DNA of 64,000 nt from Streptomyces sp. AC550_RSS872 (GTDB taxonomy: Bacteria; Actinomycetota; Actinomycetes; Streptomycetales; Streptomycetaceae), in assembly GCF_019049285.1 (NCBI RefSeq), contig NZ_JAGMUL010000120.1:108983-172982 (forward strand), written 5' to 3'. Numbering within the stretch: position 1 is the first letter of the stretch; the number at the start of each line of letters is the position of its first letter. Made by a program: the position numbers and the translations under genes. A model generated the notes under the pieces. It ran no database searches and had not been told where the DNA came from. It saw nothing but the letters and a program-made list of their open reading frames with translations. This document shows positions 8,087 through 16,968 of the stretch, one piece after another.

Positions 8087-9985
8087 CTACAGGGTGCGTT
8101 CCAGGCGGTCCGCCACCAGCTTCACGAACCGCGCCGGGTCCTTCGGCTGCCCGCCCTCGGCGAGCACCGCCAGCGTGTGGAGCAGTTCGGCGGACTCGGC
8201 GAGCTCCGCGCGGTCCTCGCTCGCCTCGTACGCCTGGTGCAGGCCCTTGACCAGCGGGTGGCCGGGGTTGAGCTCCAGGATCCGCTTGGTGCGCGGAACC
8301 TCCTGGCCCATCGCCCGGTACATGTTCTCCAGGGCCGGGGTCAGGTCGTGCGCGTCGGAGACGACACAGGCGGGCGAGACGGTGAGCCGGGTCGAGAGGC
8401 GGACTTCCTTGATGTCCTCGTCCAGTCGCTCCCGCATCCAGCCGAGCAGACCGGCGTACTCCTCGGCCTGCTTCTCCCGCTCCTCGTCGGCCTTCTCGTC
8501 GCCCTCGCCCTCCAGGTCGATCTCGCCCTTGGCGATGGAGCGCAGCTTCTTGCCCTCGTACTCGCCCACGGCGTCGACCCACACCTCGTCGACGCCGTCG
8601 GTGAGCAGCAGGACCTCGATGCCCTTGGCCCGGAACGCCTCCATGTGCGGGGAGTTCTCGATGCTCTGCCGGGACTCGCCGGTGATGTAGTAGATGTCGT
8701 CCTGGCCGTCCTTCATCCGCTCCACGTACTGCGCGAGCGTGGTCGGCTCGTCGTCGGCGTGGGTGGTCGCGAACGACGCGACGGCGAGGATCGCGTCGCG
8801 GTTCTCGGTGTCGGTGAGCAGGCCCTCCTTGAGGACCGTGCCGAACTCGCGCCAGAAGGTGGCGTAGCGGTCGGCGTCCTTGGCCATGAAGTCCTTGACC
8901 GTGGACAGGACCTTCTTGGTCAGCCGGCGCTGCATCATCCGGATGTGCCGGTCCTGCTGGAGGATCTCGCGGGAGACGTTGAGCGAGAGGTCGGCCGCGT
9001 CGACGACGCCCTTGACGAAGCGGAGGTACGGCGGGAGCAGGGCCTCGCAGTCGTCCATGATGAAGACGCGCTTCACATAGAGCTGGACACCGCGCTTGAA
9101 GTCCCGCGTGAACAGGTCGTGCGGGGCGTGCGAGGGGATGAAGAGCAGCGACTGGTACTCGAAGGTGCCCTCCGCCTGTAGCCGGATCGTCTCCAGCGGC
9201 TCGCGCCAGTCGTGGCTGATGTGCTTGTAGAGCTCGTGGTACTCGTCGTCGGACACCTCGTCGCGCGAGCGTGCCCACAGGGCCTTCATCGAGTTCAGCG
9301 TCTCGGGCTCGGGCGTGGTGTCCCCCTCGGCCGGCTCCGGGACCATCCGGATCGGCCAGGTGATGAAGTCCGAGTACCGCTTGACGATCTCCCTGATCTT
9401 CCACGGCGAGGTGTAGTCGTGGAGCTGGTTCTCGGGGTCGGCGGGCTTGAGGTGGAGCGTGACCGACGTGCCCTGCGGCGCGTCGGCCACGGTCTCCAGC
9501 GTGTACGTGGCCTCGCCGCGCGACGTCCAGCGGGTGCCCTGGCTCTCGCCGGCGCGCCGGGTCACCAGCGTCATCTCGTCCGCCGCCATGAAGCCGGAGT
9601 AGAAGCCGACGCCGAACTGGCCGATGAGCCCTTCGGCGCCGGCCTCGTCCTGTGCCTCGCGCAGCTCCTTCAGGAAGGTGGCGGTGCCCGAGTTGGCGAT
9701 GGTGCCGATGAGCTGCCCGACCTCGTCGTACGACATCCCGATGCCGTTGTCCCGCACCGTGAGGGTACGGGCCTCCTTGTCGACGTCGATCTCGATGTGG
9801 AGGTCCGACACGTCGGCGTCGAGGGAGTCGTCCCGCAGCTTCTCCAGACGCAGCTTGTCGAGCGCGTCGGAGGCGTTGGAGACGAGTTCCCGCAGGAAGA
9901 CCTCCTTGTTCGAGTAGACCGAGTGGATCATCAGCTGGAGCAGCTGACGGGCCTCTACCTGGAACTCAAACGTCTCGGTCGGCAT
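8087..9985 (-). CDS. htpG: molecular chaperone HtpG (Hsp90)
   Basis: 632 residues, the normal length of bacterial Hsp90. The GHKL ATPase domain is intact: [12 protein letters not shown] (the N-box that binds magnesium), DNGIGM, and [11 protein letters not shown]. The middle domain and C-terminal dimerisation domain are complete, ending in a short arginine-rich tail. It is an ATP-dependent cytosolic chaperone. The ATG is at 9985. I found neither a CIRCE nor a HAIR element in the 94 bp upstream, so classical HrcA or HspR control is not evident. The VOC gene lies downstream. Confidence 0.97.
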
Positions 9986-10079
9986 GGTTCGCGACTACCT
10001 CACATCAGTTACCGGAACTGGGTCGCAGTCACTGTAAGACACGAGGTCAGCGCTGTGGGGCGCGATATCGGAGAAGGGC

Positions 10080-10796
10080 TCAGACCAAGTGGGCGAAGAC
10101 CACCAGATTCGCCGTGTAGTCCTTGACCTGCCGGTCGTAGTCGCCCGCGCAGGTGATCAGGCGGACCTGGGCACGGGGGGTGTCGCGGTACACGCGGTCG
10201 CTGGGGAAGTCGTCCTTGTCGAAGGTCTCGGCGCTGTCGACCACGAAGGACGCCTTGCGGCCGTCGGCGCGGAGCACCTGGAAGCGGTCGCCCTTCTTCA
10301 GCTCGCGCAGGCTCGCGAAGACCGCGGCGGACGTCGTCGTGTCGACGTGCCCGGCGATGATCGAGGTGCCCGCCTCCCCGGGGGAGGCGCCCTTGGCGTA
10401 CCAGCCGACGAGGTTGGTGTCGTGGGCCGGCGGGGGCTCGAGCTGGCCCTTGCTGCCGATGGCGAGGTCGGTGAAGGGGGCGTCGACGGAGATCTTGGGG
10501 ATGAGCAGCCGGACCGGCCTGGACCGCGGCAGATGCTTGCCCACGGGTCGCGAGGAGTGCGAGGAGGGCTTGGCCGCACGGGGGACGTGCGACTCGATCG
10601 CCGGGGCGGCGTACGGTGCGCCGCGGCCATCGGGTGCCTCGTCGTGGCCGCCGGGCAGGGCCACCACCAGGAACACGGCGGCGACCGTGCTCCAGAGCAG
10701 CCCTCCCGCCACGCGCCTTATCCGCCGTGAGCGCGCGGAAACGGTGTCGGCACGGGCCGGGTCGTGGTCGGGGGACGAGGGACGGCCGGCGGCCAT
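10080..10796 (-). CDS. class F sortase
   Basis: 238-residue transpeptidase with a single N-terminal membrane segment (residues 31-47) after an arginine-rich cytoplasmic leader. The catalytic triad is visible: His150 in IIAGHVDT, Cys216 in RLITCAGDYD and Arg222 just after it. The core matches the class F sortases common in actinobacteria, which process few or unknown substrates. The ATG at 10796 is preceded by GAGGTGG at 6 bp and is preferred over a GTG five codons upstream. The gene lies 152 bp downstream of a charged repeat protein with a C-terminal anchor, its probable substrate. Membrane location and sortase activity are secure; the recognised motif is not. Confidence 0.92.
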   Translation of the reverse strand: MAAGRPSSPDHDPARADTVSARSRRIRRVAGGLLWSTVAAVFLVVALPGGHDEAPDGRGAPYAAPAIESHVPRAAKPSSHSSRPVGKHLPRSRPVRLLIPKISVDAPFTDLAIGSKGQLEPPPAHDTNLVGWYAKGASPGEAGTSIIAGHVDTTTSAAVFASLRELKKGDRFQVLRADGRKASFVVDSAETFDKDDFPSDRVYRDTPRAQVRLITCAGDYDRQVKDYTANLVVFAHLV

Positions 10797-10948
10797 CGGG
10801 CACCACCTCACTCGGGCACAGCAGCGAACACGGCAACGGGAGGAACAGGGAGGACCGGCAAAACCGGGACAACGGGGTGGACGAACGGGGCCGCCGCGAC
10901 GCGCGGCGCACGTGCGGCGGCCACGGCCGCTATGAGGGAGGGCATGGG

Positions 10949-11869
10949 TCAGGCCGCGGATCCGCCGGCCTTCCTGCGACGCAGCGCGTACCAGCCGGCG
11001 CCGGCGACGCCCAGCATGGCGAGGCCACCGCCGGTGACACCCGGGCTGGCGAGGCCGCCGCCGCCGGTGTGCATACCGCCGCGCGGCCCGTCGTGGTCAC
11101 CGCCGCCCCACGAGTCGTTCTCGTGGTCGCCCTTCCACGAGTCGTCGTCTTCCTTCCAGCCCCCGCCGTGGTCGTCGCCCTTGCTGCGGTAGCTGTCCGG
11201 GTCGTGCTTCGGGTCCTTGTCGCCGCCCCAGTCGCCACCGTTGTTCACGAGAGCCAGCGCGCCACCGCCCGTGTGCACACCGCCGTGCGGCTTCTCGTGC
11301 TTGCTCTCCTTGTCGTACTTGCTGTCCTTGCCGTAGTCGCTGCCCTCGTCGTGCTTGCTCTCCTTGCCGTGCTCCTCGTCCTTGGAGCCGCTCCAGTCGT
11401 CGTCCTTGTCGTTCAGGAGAGTCAGCGCGCCACCGCCGGTGTGCACACCGCCGTGCGGCTTGTCGTGCTTGCTCTCCTTGTCGTACTTGCTGTCCTTGCC
11501 GTAGTCGCTGCCCTCGTCGTGCTTGCTCTCCTTGTCGTACTTGCTGTCCTTGCCGTGCTCCTCGTCCTTGGAGCCGCTCCAGTCGTCCTCGTCGGTCACG
11601 AGAGTCAGCGCTCCGCCACCCGTGTGCATACCGCCACTGGGCTCGTCGTGCTTGCTCTCCTTGTCGTGCTCCTTGCTGTAGGACTTGTCATGGTCCTTGC
11701 TGTAGGACGAGTCCTCGTGGTCCTTGCTGTGGGACGAGTCCTCCTTGTCCTTGCTGTGAGACGTGTCCTCTTGGTCCCAGTCTCCCGTCGTAACGGCGTA
11801 GGCTGCGGGCGCGATCGCCAGTGCGGCCGTGGCCGTCGCGGTGGCGAGCAGCATGCGGACAGAGCGCAT
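10949..11869 (-). CDS. charged repeat surface protein, probable sortase substrate
   Basis: 306 residues. A signal peptide (1-25, ending PAAYA) is followed by a Lys/Asp/Ser/His-rich region made of near-identical units. The motif GG[VM]HTGGG occurs four times, at about residues 79, 140, 196 and 264; the last copy directly precedes a hydrophobic span (283-296) and an RRRK tail, the layout of a cell-wall sorting signal. No LPXTG or LAXTG pentapeptide is present. The ATG at 11869 follows AAGGA at 5 bp. The class F sortase gene lies directly downstream on the same strand. It is probably exported and wall- or membrane-attached; its function is unknown and the charge pattern suggests an extended, ion-binding or matrix-like polymer. 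Confidence 0.82.
   Translation of the reverse strand: MRSVRMLLATATATAALAIAPAAYAVTTGDWDQEDTSHSKDKEDSSHSKDHEDSSYSKDHDKSYSKEHDKESKHDEPSGGMHTGGGALTLVTDEDDWSGSKDEEHGKDSKYDKESKHDEGSDYGKDSKYDKESKHDKPHGGVHTGGGALTLLNDKDDDWSGSKDEEHGKESKHDEGSDYGKDSKYDKESKHEKPHGGVHTGGGALALVNNGGDWGGDKDPKHDPDSYRSKGDDHGGGWKEDDDSWKGDHENDSWGGGDHDGPRGGMHTGGGGLASPGVTGGGLAMLGVAGAGWYALRRRKAGGSAA
11249..11596 (-). repeat. tandem coding repeat (two about 55-60 aa units)
   Basis: Two consecutive units, 11417-11596 and 11249-11413, encode almost the same peptide: a WSGSKDEEHGK block, then runs of KYDKESKHD/E, ending in PHGGVHTGGGAL. The DNA is conserved along with the protein, pointing to recent duplication and possible copy-number variation between strains. 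Confidence 0.8.
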
Positions 11870-12091
11870 AGTGAGTCCTTCCGTCATGGCCTGGGCGGCT
11901 GACGCTTCATCACCACTGGGGCCAGGCCCGACGTGATCCACCGTCAGCCATTCCTCCCGGTCGCACCATTCGGAGCGATCACATGGGTTACGGCCACACC
12001 CCTACGGCCCTATGGCCGGCGCTTCCGCGCAGGTGAGAGCCGTGTCCGGCCGGGGAGGTTTGCCTCGTCCACATGCGGTGAGACGCGTGGG

Positions 12092-13195
12092 ATGCCGAAG
12101 CACAGCGCCGCCGTGGGCACCGCTCCCATCCCCGCCACTCCGCCGCCACCTGCGCATTCGAAGCAGCGGGACGCCTTCTTCGACAACGCCAAGTACGCGG
12201 CGATCGTCCTGGTGGCGGTCGGCCATGCGTGGGAGCCGCTGCGCGACGGCAGCCGGACCGTGGACGCGCTGTACATGCTCGTGTACGCCTTCCACATGCC
12301 GGCGTTCATCGTGATCTCCGGCTATTTCTCCCGCGGCTTCGACGGCCGCCCGCAGCGGCTCAAACGCCTGGTGACCGGCCTCGTCGTCCCGTACGTCGTC
12401 TTCGAGACGGCGTACACCCTGTTCACCAGATGGACCGACCAGGAGCCGGACCGTCCGGTCAGTCTGCTGGACCCGCTGTATCTGACGTGGTTCCTTGCGG
12501 CCCTGTTCCTGTGGCGGCTGACCACCCCGCTGTGGCAGCGGGTGCGCCTGCCGCTGCCCCTCGCGCTCGCGACGGCGATGCTGGCCACCCTGTCACCGTC
12601 CATCGGAAACGACCTCGATCTCCAGCGTGCCCTTCAGTTCCTGCCGTACTTCGTGCTGGGCCTGTCCCTGAAGCCGGAGCACTTCCGGATGGTCCGGCGC
12701 CGTGCGGTGCGGATCGCCGCGGTGCCCTTGTTCGCGGGCGCGTTCGTGGTGGCGTACTGGGCGGTGCCCCGGATGACCGGCAGCTGGTTCTACCACCGGG
12801 ACAGCGCGCAGGAGCTGGGCGCGCCCGCCTGGTACGGGGCCGTGATGACGCCGGTCCTGTTCGCGTGCTCACTCGTCCTGGTGGCCGGTTTCCTCGCCTG
12901 GGTGCCCGGGCGGCGGCTGTGGTGCACCGTGCTGGGGACGGGCACGCTGTACGGCTATCTGCTGCACGGTTTCGTCGCGCAGGGCTCGAAGTACCTCGGC
13001 TGGTACGACCCCGCCTGGGTCCAGCGGCCGCTCGGCGCGGTCCTCGTCACCGCCGTGGCCGCCGCGGTCGTGACGGTGCTGTGCACGCCGCCCGTCCGGC
13101 GAGTGCTGCGCTGCGTGGTGGAGCCGGACATGCGGTGGCTGTTCCGGCGCGAGGCGGCGGAACCGGCGCGGGACCGGGCCGCCGCAGGCGGCTGA
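12092..13195 (+). CDS. acyltransferase-3 type membrane protein
   Basis: 367-residue polytopic membrane protein of the acyltransferase-3 (OafA/NolL-like) family. It begins with DNAKYAAIVLVAVGHAW, where the family's conserved membrane histidine sits, followed by FHMPAFIVISGYFSRG; roughly ten transmembrane helices follow. Such proteins transfer acyl groups to sugars or other extracytoplasmic acceptors. The ATG at 12092 has only a weak upstream GTGGG; an earlier start is possible but unsupported. The gene converges on a TetR regulator with a 9-bp gap. The acceptor molecule is unknown. Confidence 0.8.
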   Translation: MPKHSAAVGTAPIPATPPPPAHSKQRDAFFDNAKYAAIVLVAVGHAWEPLRDGSRTVDALYMLVYAFHMPAFIVISGYFSRGFDGRPQRLKRLVTGLVVPYVVFETAYTLFTRWTDQEPDRPVSLLDPLYLTWFLAALFLWRLTTPLWQRVRLPLPLALATAMLATLSPSIGNDLDLQRALQFLPYFVLGLSLKPEHFRMVRRRAVRIAAVPLFAGAFVVAYWAVPRMTGSWFYHRDSAQELGAPAWYGAVMTPVLFACSLVLVAGFLAWVPGRRLWCTVLGTGTLYGYLLHGFVAQGSKYLGWYDPAWVQRPLGAVLVTAVAAAVVTVLCTPPVRRVLRCVVEPDMRWLFRREAAEPARDRAAAGG

Positions 13196-13204
13196 CCGCC
13201 CCTG

Positions 13205-13801
13205 TCAGGTCTCCTGCACCAGCCCGGCGATGTGCGCGGTGACCGTGTCGAGGATGGCGGTCCAGGCGGCGTCGTCGCCGAGCACGAGGTAGTTGAGGGT
13301 CAGGCCGTCGGTCATGGCGGCCAGGTAGCGGGCCAGTACGGGGACGGGTACGCGCAGCCGGAGGCCCATGGTCTGCCGCAGTTGGTCGACGAGCTCGGCG
13401 TACGTCTCGGCGTACAGCTCGTACTGGCGGCGTGCCAGGTGCTCGAAGCCGGGCTGGCGCAGGGCGTACTGCGTGAGCTCATAGGTCAGCATGTGCTCGT
13501 CGGGGTGGGTGCGGACGTGGTCCCAGTAGGCCTGGAAGCCGGCCCGGACGGTGTCCTCAAGGGTGGATCTGGGCCGTATGGCGTCCTTCACGAGCGTCAC
13601 GGAGTGCTCGGTGAGGGTCGTGATGACGGACTCGATCAGCTCCTGCTTGGAGTCGAAGCAGTAGTGGAAGACGCTCAGCGAAACGCCCGCCTCGGCGGCG
13701 ATGGACCGGGTCGTCGTCCTGGGGACGCCGTCCCGGCTCATCGCTCTGATCGCCGCCTCGGTGAGCAGTCGCCGCCGCTCGGCGGACGGCAACCGTGCCA
13801 T
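13205..13801 (-). CDS. TetR family regulator
   Basis: 198 residues. The N-terminal helix-turn-helix is TTRSIAAEAGVSLSVFHYCF, followed by the SKQELIESV helix typical of TetR proteins; the C-terminal ligand-binding domain is about 140 residues. The ATG at 13801 follows GAGAGGGG by 5 bp. The gene lies 19 bp downstream of the M19-like dipeptidase gene on the same strand, so the two are probably co-transcribed. The ligand is unknown. Confidence 0.88.
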   Translation of the reverse strand: MARLPSAERRRLLTEAAIRAMSRDGVPRTTTRSIAAEAGVSLSVFHYCFDSKQELIESVITTLTEHSVTLVKDAIRPRSTLEDTVRAGFQAYWDHVRTHPDEHMLTYELTQYALRQPGFEHLARRQYELYAETYAELVDQLRQTMGLRLRVPVPVLARYLAAMTDGLTLNYLVLGDDAAWTAILDTVTAHIAGLVQET

Positions 13802-13820
13802 GGAACCCCTCTCGTGGGTG

Positions 13821-15929
13821 TCAGCTGCTGTGGACGCCGACCTCGTGGAGGGAGTAGCCCCAGTCGGTGCCGCGCTGCGAACCGTGGACGCGAACATACC
13901 TGGCCGGTGTGCCGGCGAACCGGGCCGTGTCCAGGCCGCCGTCGCCGGCGGTCGTGGACCAGGCGGTCCGCCAGTTCACTCCGTCGGTGGAGAGCTCGAT
14001 GCGGTACGACTTGCCGTACGCGCGTTCCCAGTCGAGGGTGACCCGTCTGACGAGCTGCGTGGACCCGAGGTCGACCTGGTACCACTGGTCGTCGCTCCAG
14101 TCGCTGGCCCAGCGGGTACGGCTGTCGCCGTCGACGGCGCGTTTCGGCTGGTAGCTGGTGAACAGGCTCCACTCCGACGAGCTGGCGGACGTGCTCGCGC
14201 CGCTCGCGAGGTTCACGCCGGACGCGTGGTTCTCGGAGGCCGCCCAGGTGTCGAGGTAGGACTCGGCGCCCCGGAAGAGGTCGTCGACCACGTCCTGGCC
14301 GCCGACGCGGCGGATGTCCTCGATCCAGTCCGGGACGAGGCCGTAGTGGGCGGCGCCGTCGGTGTTCAGGTCCCAGGTGCGCTCACCGGTGGTCTGCCGG
14401 TCGATGACGGAGCCGCCGTCGACACTCTTGAACGGGTACGTCACCTTGTGGGGCGCGTCCGCCCCGCGCGGCCCCGGCCAGCCGCCGACGCCGTTCATGT
14501 CGGTGCCGTAGCCGTAACCCACGCCGTACTTGTCGCGCAGGGCCTCCGTGCGCTCTGCCTCGGCGACGAAACCCTCGGAGCCGTGCATGTACTGGGCGAT
14601 GAAGCCGCCGAGGCCGTAGACCCGTTCGGTCCAGTCGAGGTCCATCCAGCTGTGCGAGGACAGGACGCCGGGGTAGGACGAGGACTCGAAGATGTCGAGC
14701 ACCCGGCCGGTGGCCTTGACGCTCATGTGGTCGATCTCCAGCATCATCTTGCGTTTCATCATGCCGCGCACGGCGTATTCGCCGAGGTCGGTGAGGCCTC
14801 GGACGTTGCACTGGGCGTCAGCACCGTACGAGGGGACCTCGACGCCCGCCGGGAGCTCGTCCTCGGCCTGGGCCGCCGAGGCGTTGCCGATGGGGTTGTC
14901 GTGCTGCGGGCCCTTGCAGGTCTCGGTCTTCCAGAAGGTGCCGGTCGACAGGAACTGGCCGACGTTGATGGCCGTGCCGAGCCCGCCCGAGTCGAAGCGG
15001 ACGCCGCACAGGGCGTTGTCGAACTTGTGGCACAGGAACATGCTGCGCACGCCGAGCGCGTGGAGCTCGTCGAGCCCCTTGTCGATGTCCTCCTTGCCGC
15101 ACTGCGCGATGTCCAGGATCTGCTTGCAGCCGAAGGGCTCGGAGGTCTCGACGCCGAGGATGACCGCCAGCTTGCCCTGCTCGATGACCTTCCGGGCCTG
15201 GGCGCTGTCGGTGACGATGCGGAACCAGCCCTTCCCGGTGCCGCCGTACATCTTGTCGACGAAGGCCTGCATGTCGTACGTCAGCTTGGCCTGGAGCCGG
15301 ATGGACGTCATCTCGTCGCAGGAGCGGTCCTTGAAGAAGTACACGGAGCAGATCACGCCGTTGGTGACGAGGTCGTTGACCAGGACGCGCTGGCCGCCGC
15401 GCCAGGCCCGCTCGATCCAGGCGTAGTAGTTCTGCTGGTGGGTCAGTGAGTCATGGGCGGGCCAGTCCTTGAAGGTGGGCCAGCCGACCGGGTCGTGCTT
15501 GCCGTCGCCGCCGTTGGTGATGAAGTCGAAGATCGCGAGCGAGCCGTCCGGGTAGTGCTCCGGGCAGTCCTTGAGGGCGTCGGCGACGCCCTGCTCGGAG
15601 AAGGGCTTTCCGCAGATCAGACGGCCGCCGAAGGCCTCGTTGGAGAAGATGTGGTCGTGCGCGTCGACGAATCCGCGGACCTCGCCCTTGGAGTCGGTGC
15701 CGGTGAAGGGCTCTCCCGTGACGTTGACCTGGGAGTCCGGTGCGGGCCGTGCGGTCGGGTCCCACCAGTCGGTCCCGGCCGCCGAACTCGGGGTGGGTCC
15801 GAGCGTGAGGGACAGCACGAGCAGGAGGAGCGACACAACGGTGACGTTCTTGCGTCTGCGGTACGGGCGTCCGGCACTGGTCACAGCCCACGTCCCTCGG
15901 TCGGCGGGAGAGCGGGGTCGAGTTGTCAT
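13821..15929 (-). CDS. secreted M19-like dipeptidase with C-terminal discoidin domain
   Basis: 702 residues. An N-terminal signal segment (about 30-52, after an arginine-rich stretch) leads to a TIM-barrel metal hydrolase with DAHDHIFSNEAFGG (HxH ligands), GVETSEPFG, and MMLEIDHMSVK followed by GVLSSHSWMDL, the pattern of the renal-dipeptidase (M19) family. Residues about 570-702 are an F5/8 type C (discoidin/CBM32-like) domain: WSLFTSYQPKRAVDGD, TRWASDWSDDQWYQVDLG. The catalytic part is longer than usual M19 enzymes and has many cysteines, suggesting disulfides outside the cell. The ATG at 15929 is preferred over a TTG four codons earlier. It probably cleaves a peptide or amide on a carbohydrate surface; the substrate is unknown. 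Confidence 0.8.
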   Translation of the reverse strand: MTTRPRSPADRGTWAVTSAGRPYRRRKNVTVVSLLLLVLSLTLGPTPSSAAGTDWWDPTARPAPDSQVNVTGEPFTGTDSKGEVRGFVDAHDHIFSNEAFGGRLICGKPFSEQGVADALKDCPEHYPDGSLAIFDFITNGGDGKHDPVGWPTFKDWPAHDSLTHQQNYYAWIERAWRGGQRVLVNDLVTNGVICSVYFFKDRSCDEMTSIRLQAKLTYDMQAFVDKMYGGTGKGWFRIVTDSAQARKVIEQGKLAVILGVETSEPFGCKQILDIAQCGKEDIDKGLDELHALGVRSMFLCHKFDNALCGVRFDSGGLGTAINVGQFLSTGTFWKTETCKGPQHDNPIGNASAAQAEDELPAGVEVPSYGADAQCNVRGLTDLGEYAVRGMMKRKMMLEIDHMSVKATGRVLDIFESSSYPGVLSSHSWMDLDWTERVYGLGGFIAQYMHGSEGFVAEAERTEALRDKYGVGYGYGTDMNGVGGWPGPRGADAPHKVTYPFKSVDGGSVIDRQTTGERTWDLNTDGAAHYGLVPDWIEDIRRVGGQDVVDDLFRGAESYLDTWAASENHASGVNLASGASTSASSSEWSLFTSYQPKRAVDGDSRTRWASDWSDDQWYQVDLGSTQLVRRVTLDWERAYGKSYRIELSTDGVNWRTAWSTTAGDGGLDTARFAGTPARYVRVHGSQRGTDWGYSLHEVGVHSS

Positions 15930-16037
15930 GACCTCGCACAAGGTGCGACGAGGATGGCCACTCCCGCTTGACGAGTCAAGGGTCCGGGACAGATGACCTG
16001 CTTCGGCCTGGACATGGGCTGCTGACGGGGAGTCGGT

Positions 16038-16814
16038 TCACATCGCGTGCGTGACCCGGATCTTCGACTGACCGTGCGGGAGCTTCTCCCAGTCCGTCAT
16101 GAAGCGGGCCCGCAGGCCGTGCTTCTCGGCCAGCGCCACGAGGGTCTCGGTGCGGTAGTAGAAGTCCTCGCGCAGGACGTGGTGTTCCTGCCCCTCGGTG
16201 CGGTCGAAGGTGAAGTCGAACCAGCCGCCGGGGGCGAGCACCCGGCCCACGTTGGCCAGGCACTCCTCGATCACCGGGAGCGGCGAGTGGGAGAAGACGC
16301 TGTGCGCGTGTACGACGTCGAACCGGGAGTCGGGCAGGAACCGCAGCGTCAGGTCGCGCACCGGGGTCAGCGTGGGCAGCCGCTGTTGCAGGCCCATCTC
16401 CACGACGGTGTCCTGGGCGGCGAACAGGATGTCGGGCGAGATGTCGATGCCGTAGTAGTGGCCGGGGTCGAGGTGGCGGATGAACCGCCAGCCGCCTCGC
16501 AGGTTGCCGCACCCGATCTCCAGCATCCGGTGCTCGGGGCGCAGACCGTGGCCGACGAGGTAGTCGAACTGCATCGCCCCGAGCGCCATCCACCGCTCCC
16601 GGTTGTGGCTGCCGACCGCCGCGTCCGGATCGGACCGGGTGTCGGAGCGCATCACGGCGCGGTAGTAGGAGACGTGGTCCGGGTGACGGCGGCGCAGCCA
16701 CATGTCGCGGGCGGTGCGGGCCAGATGGCGGGGCACGCGGTCGGGGTGGCGCAGGGCGTAGGCGACGCGATGGCCTAGGGCAGCGCGGTTGGCGGTGAGG
16801 TTGTTGGCCGGCAT
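16038..16814 (-). CDS. class I SAM-dependent methyltransferase
   Basis: 258 residues. Motif I is MLEIGCGNLRGG and the post-I acidic end is YYGIDISPD; FDVVHAHSVFSH and LAPGGWFDFTFDRTEG follow as motifs II-III. The N-terminal 80 residues are basic and resemble methyltransferases next to glycan or polymer genes, but no such cluster is present. The ATG at 16814 follows GGGAGG. It is divergent from the serine hydrolase gene. The substrate cannot be inferred. Confidence 0.82.
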   Translation of the reverse strand: MPANNLTANRAALGHRVAYALRHPDRVPRHLARTARDMWLRRRHPDHVSYYRAVMRSDTRSDPDAAVGSHNRERWMALGAMQFDYLVGHGLRPEHRMLEIGCGNLRGGWRFIRHLDPGHYYGIDISPDILFAAQDTVVEMGLQQRLPTLTPVRDLTLRFLPDSRFDVVHAHSVFSHSPLPVIEECLANVGRVLAPGGWFDFTFDRTEGQEHHVLREDFYYRTETLVALAEKHGLRARFMTDWEKLPHGQSKIRVTHAM

Positions 16815-16968
16815 GGGTGGGGCCTCCCTGGGGACGCGGTACCACCGAGGATGCTCAAGCGGGCGTCACGGCGCCACAGGGGCGGGCAGGCGGACGTGCG
16901 CGGCCGATGACTTCTCGCGGCCCCGGGAGTCGTACCTGCGACGACCACCTCGAACCGGAAGGCCACTG

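Noticed and set aside
9986..10079. A search for CIRCE or HAIR heat-shock elements before htpG
   Set aside because: No TTAGCACTC or CTTGAGT type repeats were found.
10616..11902. A long plus-strand frame with LVVLALLVVLAVLAV-type repeats
   Set aside because: It is the complement of the charged repeat protein; the repeats are a consequence of that gene.
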